In this document: piece by piece, positions 45,068 to 53,100 of the stretch
Layout: each line of letters starts with the position of its first letter
Position numbering within the stretch: position 1 is the first letter of the stretch
NCBI GenBank assembly: GCA_023150835.1
Contig: JAKLKB010000004.1
Coordinates: 93,301-157,300 of the forward strand
Direction of reading: 5' to 3'
Source of the DNA: Myxococcota bacterium
GTDB taxonomy: Bacteria; Myxococcota_C; UBA6777
Length of the DNA stretch: 64,000 nt
Notes under the pieces: generated by a model
What the model was told of the DNA's origin: nothing
The model's input: the letters and a program-made list of their open reading frames with translations, nothing else
The model's database searches: none
Program-made: the position numbers and the translations under genes

Positions 45068-45265
45068 TTGAAAATCGAACAAATCAAACTCAGGATGAAG
45101 AAAAAGATTGAATTATCCAATGAATTGATCGAACAGAGGCTTGAAGAACTCAAGTTATTGTATGAACTAAGTATGTCGTTGATGACCGCAAAGCCTTATA
45201 AGAGAGAAGAAAAAAAGAGTAATGCTGGTTTTTCATTGCGGCATCGTTATTCGACTTTGGTATGA
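45068..45265 (+). CDS. Possible small coiled-coil protein
   Basis: A 65-residue reading frame rich in Lys/Glu/Leu (IELSNELIEQRLEELKLLYE) with GGAGGT 6 nt before a TTG start. The AT-rich composition differs from its neighbours. It could be a real small gene in an acquired segment or a remnant. The next 150 bp to the amidohydrolase gene show nothing firm. Confidence 0.3.
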   Translation: MKIEQIKLRMKKKIELSNELIEQRLEELKLLYELSMSLMTAKPYKREEKKSNAGFSLRHRYSTLV

Positions 45266-45415
45266 TTCGCAGGAGAAAGACACGACATCGGGACTGTTGT
45301 ATGGTGGTCGAGGCCCTCTCTGCGCCCCGAACTCCCAACGAGCCAAGCAATGTACCGAAGCGATGCACCGAAGCCATCGAACAGTACGCCTTGACGAAGT
45401 GAGAGGGTGTTTGTG

Positions 45416-46288
45416 ATGAGAATCGATATCCATGCCCATACATCGAATCATCCGTTGTGGGGATTGCATACAACGACAGCCAATTTGGAGACCTTAGAAC
45501 GTCATGCGCAGGAATTTGGCATTTCGCAGATCGTGTTGATGGCCACCTATTTTCCGTTCAAACGGTCGGGATTACCCAACCGAGAGTTGGCCCAACGGAT
45601 TCAAGAAAGACCGTTATTTCGTATGTTTGGCAGTTTGGATGTTGTGAATCATCGAGAAGACGGGCTGATCGAACTTCGCGAATTGCTAGAGCAAAAGACC
45701 ATCGTTGGGATCAAGCTCTATCCGGGCTACCAGAAGTTTCGGTTAAGTGATCCGCAAGTGTATCCCGTGTACGCTTTGGCCGAACAATACGGGGTACCGG
45801 TCGCCATCCATACGGGCGAACTCCATGCTTGCTGCTCGAAAACCGCGAATAGTCAAGGCCCGTACCGTTGTGGGGAGATGTTTTGCTGGCTGGAACGCTT
45901 ACAGGATTGGTCACGTCCGCAAGAAGCCGAAGCGCCGATTCGCGACTTTCCCGAAGTAGCGTTTGTCCTAGCGCATCTGGGAAATCCTTACTTTGAAGAA
46001 ACACAAGCCCTCATGGCCCGTTATCCGAACGTCTATACCGACCTCTCCGGTCAATGGGTTTCAGGAAGCGAGGAGGATACACCGGCCTATCACGAACAGA
46101 TCCAGCGGGTATTACACGAGTTTTTGACGATTCCTCACGCCAACGAACGTTTGTTGTTTGCCACCGACTTTCCGATTCAATCGTATGCCGACTCTGTTCG
46201 GATGGTGCAAGACTTACAATTGTCCCCCGAAGACGAGGCCAGAATCTTTTATCAAAATGCCCAAACGCTTCTGAATCCGAGGAGATAA
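45416..46288 (+). CDS. Metal-dependent hydrolase of the amidohydrolase-2 type
   Basis: A 290-residue TIM-barrel hydrolase. It starts MRIDIHAHT (HxH metal ligands) and continues with GIKLYPGYQKF (Lys at the usual bridging position), VPVAIHTGEL (His), VLAHLGNPYF (His) and LLFATDFPI (catalytic Asp). A Cys-rich insertion (ACCSKTANSQ, CGEMFCW) is unusual. GTG 45,407 is an alternative start; GAGGG lies before ATG 45,416. It is followed after 4 nt by a lipoprotein gene, so the two are probably one operon. Substrate unknown. Confidence 0.8.
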   Translation: MRIDIHAHTSNHPLWGLHTTTANLETLERHAQEFGISQIVLMATYFPFKRSGLPNRELAQRIQERPLFRMFGSLDVVNHREDGLIELRELLEQKTIVGIKLYPGYQKFRLSDPQVYPVYALAEQYGVPVAIHTGELHACCSKTANSQGPYRCGEMFCWLERLQDWSRPQEAEAPIRDFPEVAFVLAHLGNPYFEETQALMARYPNVYTDLSGQWVSGSEEDTPAYHEQIQRVLHEFLTIPHANERLLFATDFPIQSYADSVRMVQDLQLSPEDEARIFYQNAQTLLNPRR

Positions 46289-46292
46289 GCGT

Positions 46293-47279
46293 ATGGAAAG
46301 AAATCCGCGCCCACTCTTCTGTCGGTGGATAGGGTATGGTGGATGGCTGTGCCTCTTCGTTCTCGCTTGCCGAACCCCAGATCCGATGGTGCGACGAATT
46401 CAACGACTTCCGCCTCCAGAAGTTTCGCCAAAGCGTCCAGCGGATGTCGGATTAAAGGAGGAAGACGATATCCGAGAGGTGGTGTTTCGGCACTTGTGGC
46501 AGCACAACGAATCTGGTCAACAAAAACAAGCGGGTTTCTATTTTTTGATGGTGGGCGTAGGCGGGGATCCTTCTATCGAGTTATTGCAAAGATTTCAAAA
46601 ACATCAACCTCCTGTCCGTCCAGTTTCCGCCTCACGCGTCGTACGCTACAGTGGTAGCGTGGATCGACAGACAGGACGACGCGGGCTGGTCTTTTTTGTC
46701 AATTTGATTGGGTGGCGTTCTCGGACGGAGGTTTTGCTCGAAGGCGGATATATGGAATCCTCCACCAGTTTTTCGATCCATCACTATAACGTTCAAAAGC
46801 AACAAGGCCGATGGCGGGTCGTTCGCGATATCCTTTATGCTATTTCTCAAAGGCAGTCCAAGGCTACTCACACGATATCCGAGAGATGTATACACGAAGA
46901 GTCGTGCGTAGACGCCCTGTGGTTGGGCAGCCACGGGGGGCTGCCCCTACATCTTTACGATCACACTATGGGCGGATTTCGTATGAGAGGGTGTCTAACA
47001 CGGCGATATCTTTTGGAAGCGTACACATATCGGAGCCATCTGTGGGCAAAAAAAGCCGTGTTCGCAAGCGTTCGAGCGGTCGATCTGTTGGTTTTGAAAA
47101 ACGTTGCTCGCCCCGTCCATACGGGGTCAAGGGAGCCGCGCCTTGGAGGCGGGGCATGGGGCAGCGCTCCGTCAAGTCAAGTAAAACCCAACCCGATCGC
47201 TCCTATCCAGAACGAACCTTTTTTTTGGACACCCTCTCGTCTGATCGTGCGCAGAAAAGAACGGCTTCGCTGCTCATAG
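46293..47279 (+). CDS. Lipoprotein gene whose reading frame is extended through A and B elements
   Basis: A 328-codon frame. The first about 190 residues look native: signal ending LCLFVLAC, then a compact region (DIREVVFRHLW, GFYFLMVGVGGDPS, SRVVRYSGSVDRQTGRRGLVFFV, WRVVRDILYAISQ). From codon about 193 the frame runs into a family A element (46,870-46,984) and then a family B element (47,045-47,180). The C-terminal 135 residues are thus repeat translation and read as low-quality sequence. The original stop was probably removed by the insertion, or the gene is now truncated. Function of the native part unknown. Confidence 0.55.
   Translation: MERNPRPLFCRWIGYGGWLCLFVLACRTPDPMVRRIQRLPPPEVSPKRPADVGLKEEDDIREVVFRHLWQHNESGQQKQAGFYFLMVGVGGDPSIELLQRFQKHQPPVRPVSASRVVRYSGSVDRQTGRRGLVFFVNLIGWRSRTEVLLEGGYMESSTSFSIHHYNVQKQQGRWRVVRDILYAISQRQSKATHTISERCIHEESCVDALWLGSHGGLPLHLYDHTMGGFRMRGCLTRRYLLEAYTYRSHLWAKKAVFASVRAVDLLVLKNVARPVHTGSREPRLGGGAWGSAPSSQVKPNPIAPIQNEPFFWTPSRLIVRRKERLRCS
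46870..46984 (-). repeat. Family A element (copy A7)
   Basis: CACGATATCCGAGAG to GGGCGGATTTCGTAT with hairpin GGGCAGCCACGGGGGGCTGC. It lies within the open frame of the preceding lipoprotein gene. Confidence 0.85.
47045..47180 (+). repeat. Family B element
   Basis: AAAAAAAGCCGTGTTCGC, GATCTGTTGGTTTTGAAAAA, CATACGGGGTCAAGGGAGCC and GGCATGGGGCAGCGCTCC. Ends not conserved. Confidence 0.8.
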
Positions 47280-47371
47280 CACGGGACGATTGAACTGGTG
47301 ATGAAAAGAAGGCCGCAGCATCCGTGATCTTCGAGCTTCGGCTGCTCACCTTTTCAGTCGACCTCTGCTAT
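47276..47371 (+). repeat. Family C element (copy C1)
   Basis: A 96-bp element, ATAGCACGGGACGATTGAAC at one end and GTCGACCTCTGCTAT at the other. Its ends form an imperfect 26-bp inverted repeat (20 matches). An inverted copy with 3 differences lies at 53,806-53,901. Confidence 0.9.
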
Positions 47372-47448
47372 CAAGCAGAACACGCTGAAAAACAGCCCCT
47401 CGTACGCAATCATCTTTGCATCTAGTTGATATCCAAAGTAGAAACACC

Positions 47449-47477
47449 TTGACGTTTTGGTTCTCGCCGACTATACC
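47449..47477 (+). promoter_or_regulatory. Predicted sigma-70 promoter of hicB
   Basis: TTGACG at 47,449-47,454 and TATACC at 47,472-47,477 with exactly 17 bp between. About 100 bp upstream of the hicB start. Confidence 0.55.
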
Positions 47478-47576
47478 TAATCTTTGTGCGGCCATTCATC
47501 GCGAAGCACGACACCCTCGCGTATGTCTGTAAGACAACACCCCCGTTAAGCCACGATCCATTCGAAGGAGAGAGCG

Positions 47577-47795
47577 ATGAAGACGGAATTCACAGCAATT
47601 ATTGAGTCGGCTCCTGAATGCGGATATTGGGCCATTTGCCTAGAAGTCCCCGGCGCAAATGGACAGGGCGAAACCGTAGAAGAAGCAAAAGAGAATTTAC
47701 GCCAAGCAATTGAATTGCTCTTAGAAGATCGAAGAGAAGATATTCTACGGGGCTTACCCGAAGACGCCATTCAGGAAAAGATTATCTTCACATGA
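47577..47795 (+). CDS. hicB: HicB-family antitoxin
   Basis: A 72-residue protein of the HicB (UPF0150) fold: FTAIIESAPECGYWAICLEVPGANGQGETVEEAKENLRQAIEL is its span (residues 5-47), the partial RNase-H-like antitoxin domain. AAGGAG precedes the ATG. It lacks an added DNA-binding domain. Its stop overlaps the start of hicA in ATGA (47,792-47,795), showing translational coupling. The toxin gene is destroyed, so this antitoxin is now alone, though it may still regulate or counter HicA toxins from elsewhere. Confidence 0.85.
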   Translation: MKTEFTAIIESAPECGYWAICLEVPGANGQGETVEEAKENLRQAIELLLEDRREDILRGLPEDAIQEKIIFT

Positions 47796-47998
47796 AGCGC
47801 AAGGATTTATACGAAATCCGCCTATCGTGTGCGCCAAAATGTAGGGGCAGCCCCCTGTGGCTGCCCAAACACAGGGCGTTTACGGCGGATCGCACCTACC
47901 CTTCGCTCACGCATCTCTTGGATATCGTATCGTGTAGACATACAAGCAAAAGGTTTGAGGATTATGGAAATGGTCGGCTATGTTTATGTGCTTTATAA
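47792..47998 (+). pseudogene. hicA: hicA toxin gene cut off by a family A element after six codons
   Basis: The frame starts MKRKDL, a typical HicA opening, in ATGA overlap with hicB. From codon 7 it reads family A sequence (47,809-47,930). No downstream HicA sequence (normally about 60 residues with a GGRH-type motif) is present after the element. The toxin coding region has therefore been replaced or deleted with the insertion. Confidence 0.7.
47809..47930 (+). repeat. Family A element (copy A8) in hicA
   Basis: ATACGAAATCCGCC to TTGGATATCGTAT with GTAGGGGCAGCCCCCTGTGG, CTGCCCAAACACAGGGCG. It interrupts hicA. Confidence 0.9.
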
Positions 47999-48620
47999 CG
48001 ATGAAATTCCTCGCCATATAAAAGTAGGCAAAACAGCTAAAACCCCATCGTTAAGAGCAAAGGAATTAAGTAATGGAACTGGCGTCGTTGGGGATTGGCT
48101 AGTTGCTTATTTTGTTCGTGTTTCGGATTATGATGAAGTAGAAAAAAAAGCTCACGATTTATTACACAATTATCGCTCAAAAAAGAATAGAGAAATATTT
48201 AATACCAGCATTATAACAGGAATAGAGGCTGTAAACAAGGCGGCGATAAGCGTATCTTCTACAATCGATATACCAGGAATCGATGGCGTATCTGCTCAAT
48301 GTAAAACGATCAACGACAAAAGGAGCGAATCGGCCTCTGAGATCCCGCATTCTCCACTTTTCTCTACAATAAATAACCAAAGCGATGAAGAACATGTTTA
48401 TTTAACGTTGCGAAGTCGCTCAAAACGCATAAATTGCACATACTTTACACTCAGCGACGTTATTCGCGCAACGAGAAAGTGTAAAAATGTCACACAGGCT
48501 CAAGAAATGATGCTGTGCTTAAAAGCAAGAGGGTTGGTAGAATATATCGGAGAACGTGTATTAGAAAATCGAAAAAGATCAAATGTCTGGAAGATCTTAG
48601 AAAAAGAGGTCGGCGGTTAA
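47964..48620 (+). CDS. GIY-YIG-type protein with T5orf172/Mug113-like domain
   Basis: A 218-residue protein. ATG 47,964 follows GAGG. The N-terminal 80 residues (GYVYVLYNDEIPRHIKVGKT, then RAKELSNGTGVVG and EKKAHDLLHNYRS) match the T5orf172/Mug113 branch of the GIY-YIG nuclease superfamily, often found in phage and mobile DNA. The C-terminal part (residues about 140-215) has a winged-helix look (YFTLSDVIRATRKCKNVTQAQEMMLCLKARGLVEY). AT-rich composition points to transfer. Its stop overlaps the methyltransferase fragment on the other strand. Confidence 0.75.
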   Translation: MEMVGYVYVLYNDEIPRHIKVGKTAKTPSLRAKELSNGTGVVGDWLVAYFVRVSDYDEVEKKAHDLLHNYRSKKNREIFNTSIITGIEAVNKAAISVSSTIDIPGIDGVSAQCKTINDKRSESASEIPHSPLFSTINNQSDEEHVYLTLRSRSKRINCTYFTLSDVIRATRKCKNVTQAQEMMLCLKARGLVEYIGERVLENRKRSNVWKILEKEVGG

Positions 48621-48838
48621 AAATTTAGGTAATAAGGAGGATCTTGGATCGCTAGAGTTGGTGCGGTGTTTTCGACCAGCGCTACGACGTGCGTTGCGTC
48701 GCTCGCGTTCAAACACCCAACCCTGTGCTTGCCTTTCGGATCTTTCCAGATCTCGCCTGCTTTCAACCGACAGTACGGCAACAGGCGGTTTCGCGATTCA
48801 GGGGAAAGATCCAGACGTGGTAACGGGTTGTTTTTCAT
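48617..48838 (-). pseudogene. N-terminal stub of a DNA methyltransferase ending at DPPY
   Basis: A 73-codon remnant. It reads HRVGCLNASDATHVVALVEN, TAPTLAIQDPPYYLNF then stop. The DPPY motif is catalytic motif IV of N4/N6-adenine or cytosine DNA methyltransferases, and the preceding part fits the start of the beta class. The rest of the enzyme (about 200 residues) is missing: the downstream side is the GIY-YIG gene. The remnant suggests that this spot once held a phage or restriction-modification gene. Confidence 0.65.
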
Positions 48839-48864
48839 CGCAATTCCTGTTGGTATTCTGTAGT

Positions 48865-49006
48865 CTCCAAAAAGACGTGTTTGCGATCGCCCAAGCGGCA
48901 GAGTCGTTGGATTGAAAACGGACGATCACTCCGCCGAGTTGGGGTCAAGGGGCGACAGTCTATGGCGGGGCGTGGGGCAGTACCCCACAAACCATCGAAC
49001 TGCGTC
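48865..49006 (+). repeat. Family B element joined directly to family A
   Basis: GATCGCCCAAGCGGCAGAGT, CGTTGGATTG, GTTGGGGTCAAGGGGCGACA, hairpin GTGGGGCAGTACCCCAC, right end GAACTGCGT, then family A starts at once at 49,007. Confidence 0.85.
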
Positions 49007-49249
49007 ATACGATATCCGCCCATAGTGTGATCGTAAAGATGTAGGGGCAGCCCCCTGTGGCTGCCCTATTACAGGGTGTTTTGTTTATGCCCGACGGAAC
49101 GGATGGGAGGGCAGCCCCCTGTGGCTGCCCTATTACAGGGTGTTTTGTTTATGCCCGACGGAACGGATGGGAGGGCAGCCCCCTGTGGCTGCCCTATTAC
49201 AGGGCGTCTACGCACGCCCCTTCGTGTACGCATCACTCGGATATCGTAT
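49007..49249 (+). repeat. Family A element (copy A9) with internal triplication
   Basis: Starts ATACGATATCCGCCC and ends CGGATATCGTAT. The middle part containing GGGCAGCCCCCTGTGGCTGC and CCTATTACAGGGTGTTTTG is present three times (about 64-bp period), so the copy is 243 bp and not 115. Confidence 0.9.
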
Positions 49250-49313
49250 GAGTCCTATCTGAAACGAAGAGCGTTGGCCTTCTTTGTCAACCTGATCAAA
49301 GGAGGTTTCGCTG

Positions 49314-49940
49314 TTATTCTTCCCGTAGGTAGGGTGCGCCTTCGTGGATCGCCTCCAACAGCGCCTCTTCATCGACCGCACCGTCTTCATCCAAAAAGTC
49401 CGGTAAAAAGTAGTCTTCGCAATCGTCGGGGGTTGCTTCGATCTTACAGCCTTGGATGCAGTCGCCATCGCCGATCACGACTGCCGTGACATCCGACTCA
49501 AAATCCATGTAAAAGTCCGTCGTCGCGATGATCAGCTCGGCTTTGGTTGGACCTTCGACACGCAACAAACCACCGTTGTCACCCTGCCGCCCCAAGATCG
49601 CCCCTCGCACACGCAAAGAGCCGCAGATATGGACATTGGGACAACCATGCAGCGCCACATTGTCGGCCACCACGTTGCCCGTCACAAACAAGAAAGAGCC
49701 GCTCCCCCACTCGTGCCAATCCACCGTCCCACGCACCGTCAGATCGCCATCCACGATAACGTTAAACGGATTCCAGTCCTGCGTACTGTCGCTCCCAAAG
49801 TCGCCCGATATCGTTTGATCGCCATCGTACAATCGGATCTCTTGCTCATCCTCAAAGTCTTGATACGGGTAATCGATCTTCTCCGAGATCCCAAAGCTCT
49901 CTTCTGCGTCCTCTGCCGAGATTAGCTTATACCTCGCCAT
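49314..49940 (-). CDS. Polymer-forming cytoskeletal (bactofilin-like) beta-helix protein
   Basis: A 208-residue cytoplasmic protein. The centre has short beta repeats typical of a right-handed helix: NVIVDGDLTVRGTVDWHEWG, SFLFVTGNVVADNVALHGCP, VHICGSLRVRGAILG and LLRVEGPTKAELIIATTDFY. This matches the proteins annotated as polymer-forming cytoskeletal protein in Myxococcota and relatives, with GDLTV and GNVVA turns. The C-terminus is acidic. The role (scaffold or immunity-like) is unknown. It is transcribed away from the RNA-repair gene's 3' end on the same strand, 185 bp apart. Confidence 0.65.
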   Translation of the reverse strand: MARYKLISAEDAEESFGISEKIDYPYQDFEDEQEIRLYDGDQTISGDFGSDSTQDWNPFNVIVDGDLTVRGTVDWHEWGSGSFLFVTGNVVADNVALHGCPNVHICGSLRVRGAILGRQGDNGGLLRVEGPTKAELIIATTDFYMDFESDVTAVVIGDGDCIQGCKIEATPDDCEDYFLPDFLDEDGAVDEEALLEAIHEGAPYLREE

Positions 49941-50085
49941 CCTTCGTACTCCTGCTGTGTTGGGGCCTATGTCGACGCTTCCTTTGCGAATCCTCGCTCG
50001 TTTCCATCCTTACCCGATCTATCGTCTGTTGGCACAAAAAACTTCGCTCTTTGATAAAAAAAATCACCCCCTCCCCAACTTCGCC

Positions 50086-50156
50086 ATCAATCGGGGCTTT
50101 TCGCCATACCACCCAACTTCGCCATCAATCGGGGCTTTTCGCCATACCACCCAACC
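50086..50156. repeat. Short direct repeat downstream of the RNA-repair gene
   Basis: AACTTCGCCATCAATCGGGG plus CTTTTCGCCATACCACCC occurs twice, about 39 bp apart, spanning the end of the RNA-repair gene and its flank. Confidence 0.7.
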
Positions 50157-53100
50157 AGTCCTCCCAACTTCGCTTGCCTTGTTGGATCTCCTCAAGCTCC
50201 TTCTGTCCACAACGAAACGCTTGACGCAATTGGGCGAAGGTTTCGGGCGTAACCAAGCGTGCGCTGTTGCGCTGTGGCGCAACAGGCGTATAGATCGGCA
50301 TCAACCCTGTCGAAGGATCTTCTTCTGAACGCTTGTCGATGCGCGTGATCCCGATCGGGTGCATCCACGAACAATGCGAAAACGTCGCAAAGAACGCCTC
50401 CAACAACGCCACCCTTTGCGTCTGCTTCTGCGCTGCGGGATGCGTACACAGCCAAGCCACCAACAGCGCCCAACTCATCCCGCCAAGATATCCCTTCGCT
50501 TGTTCGTGAACTTCCGCTTGCACCGCCCAACACTTGATCACCCGCAAGATATCGGAAAACGCAGCGTGACATCCATAACGCGCAAGCACCGCACGCAGGT
50601 ACAACACATCCAACAGCCCCAACAGCGACCGCTGACTGGCGATATCCCACGCTTCCAGCGACAAGGCACGCTCGATATCTACCGAGTGACCGCGCTGCAC
50701 CATCCAAGAAAGATGCCCCAAGTTCTCCTGAAATCCAGCACTTTCGACAGCTTCTGGCATCCGCGCATACAAGATATCCACTTCGAGGCCCGCCGCTCGC
50801 AACTTCAACAACGGCACCCGCGCATCCCAGATCACTCGCGCCTCTTCGATCCCTTCCCATCCCAAAAGACCCGCCATCACAGAAGAATTGAACACCTCAC
50901 GCGACAACTCCGATGGCCCGATACACAAGATATCCGCATCGCTATGTAAGGTCTGCGCACCGTACGCCGCCGCTCCCACGGGCCACCAGACACGCCAAGG
51001 CAACGCACCTTTCGCCTCGACCGAACAGACACGCTCGCAAAGCCCACGCAATGCCTCCAACAACGCAGCCGAGCGCGTCTGTTTTTCCGAAACAGCCGCC
51101 TCCAACCCCTGCAACCAGCTCCGCAAGCCTTCTTCTGCTTTCTCGATATCGGCCTCTTCGGTCGCCTGTGGCGTCGATGTATCCGCCACGTTCGTGTGAG
51201 GAACGGCGCTTTCTTCTGGAGCCTGCTTTTGGCTTGCGACCACCGCTTGCTCTCGCTCTGGGGCGTTCTCTTCTCCCAAATAAATCGTGCGCTTACCGCC
51301 AAAGAAGACGCGCTCTTGTACTTCAAACGGGGCTTCTCCTTTGCGACAGATCAACGCAACGTGATCCACCACAAAACGGACGGGCCGCCACGATAGTTGC
51401 CAACCCTGTAAGGTTTTTTGTAGCTCTCCGCGAGCGTCCCCACGCAACTGACCCAAACTCAAATGGGGCGTATAACCCGAGCGAGAACGATGGCTTTGCT
51501 CATCGCAAAGCGGAAACAGCGCTTGTAAGGCCGATTGAAGACGGTGCAAGTCACGAGATGGTTCCACCGATGGCTCTAACCAGATCGTATCGCTCTTTCC
51601 GTGACGAAAGCTGCGCATCTGCGAAAAGCTCACTTCAAAGGGCTTCACTTGCGCAAGTGCCGCTTGGATGGCCTTGATCGCATCGGGAAAAAGCACCGAT
51701 TCCACAAAGCCGTACACCAAATTAAGATGAGGCATCCAACGCCTATAGCTTTTGTCGTGCTTTTGGCGGATCGCTTGGATCGGCTCCCACAGATCAGGCG
51801 GTGGTATCACGATCAACGCGCTATGATAGGTCGGTTGGGCCTTTGCCAGCCGTTCAAGCAACGGCTCCTCCAACGGATTCACAGCCTTCAAAGCCTTGGC
51901 CGCTTTCGATACCCCGGCCACCGCGACGATTTGGGTGGCTTCGGATGATTCGGCGACTGCGATGGTTTGAGTGGCTTCGAATACCTCGGCGACTGCGATG
52001 GCTTGAGTGGCTTTCGATACCCCGGCCACCGCGACGATTTGGGTGGCTTCGGATGATTCGGCGACTGCGATGGTTTGAGTGGCTTCGGATACCTCGGCGA
52101 CTGCGATGGTTTGGGTGGATTCGGAGGCTTCGTCAGATTCGGACGCATCGGAGGAGTTCTCGCCACGTTTCGCTCCGTCTGAGTTCTCGCCACGTTTCGC
52201 TCCATCCGAGTTCTCGATCTGTTCTTGCTTTTCGGATACGCCGACCAAATCAGAGGGATGTTGTGTTGCTTTGTTTGTCAACAGCGCAGGATCGGGCGAT
52301 TCATCCAAAGGCACAGAGAAAGACACCGCCAAACCGAAGTGATCCGAAGCGTAATCACGTCCAAGCAAGCCCCCCATCGAACGAGCCGAAGGGAAGCCAA
52401 ACATCTCTGCCTGCATCGGCATTACCGCTGCGTCGGGATCAGCCAACCAAACAGCGTCCAAACGCCGCGAGCGCCCCGAAACGCTCAAGGCCGATGCAAG
52501 TGGATTATGAAGCGGATCGAAACTTTCGCAGGGGCGCTCCATCTCCAACATCGGCCAAGTATCGACAAAACCCGCTGCTTCAACCGCATCCCAAAGCAAC
52601 GGGATACGGCTGGTGTCGAGATGAGCGAGTTCTTCGGGGATCTCCATCAAGGGATACCACACAACATCGCGGGGATCTTCGTTGAGGTCGCCAAACAAAA
52701 ACCCCCGCTTTTGTACAAGCGTCCAATCTTGCGCACAGATCGAAAGAATCTCTTCGCGATCAAGTACACGCAAAGACGCGGATGGTTGGGCGCTTTGCCA
52801 TGCCAAGACGCGACACAAGCTATGAAGCTGCAACGACCGAAGGAACCGACCCATCCGCGCAAAGTCACTGCTGAGATGAACGCACGCTGCAAAACTTAGC
52901 TTCCCACCGAGCGCAAACTGCGCGATCAGCGCGTGCTTTTCCCCTGAAAAACGCAGATCTTGAAGCAAAAAAGGCCGTCGCATCAACAGCAATTGTCCAA
53001 CGCCCTCGCCCAACCCCTGTGCGGTTTCCTCTTCGGACACCCAATAATGCGAGCGCACCGACGAGTTACGCAACAACATCCGCACCATCGCAGGTTCCAC

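Noticed and set aside
45222..45416. Short plus-strand frame starting MLVFHCGIVIRLWYD, loosely like DUF4160
   Set aside because: Only the first dozen residues look similar and the rest does not; not enough to call.
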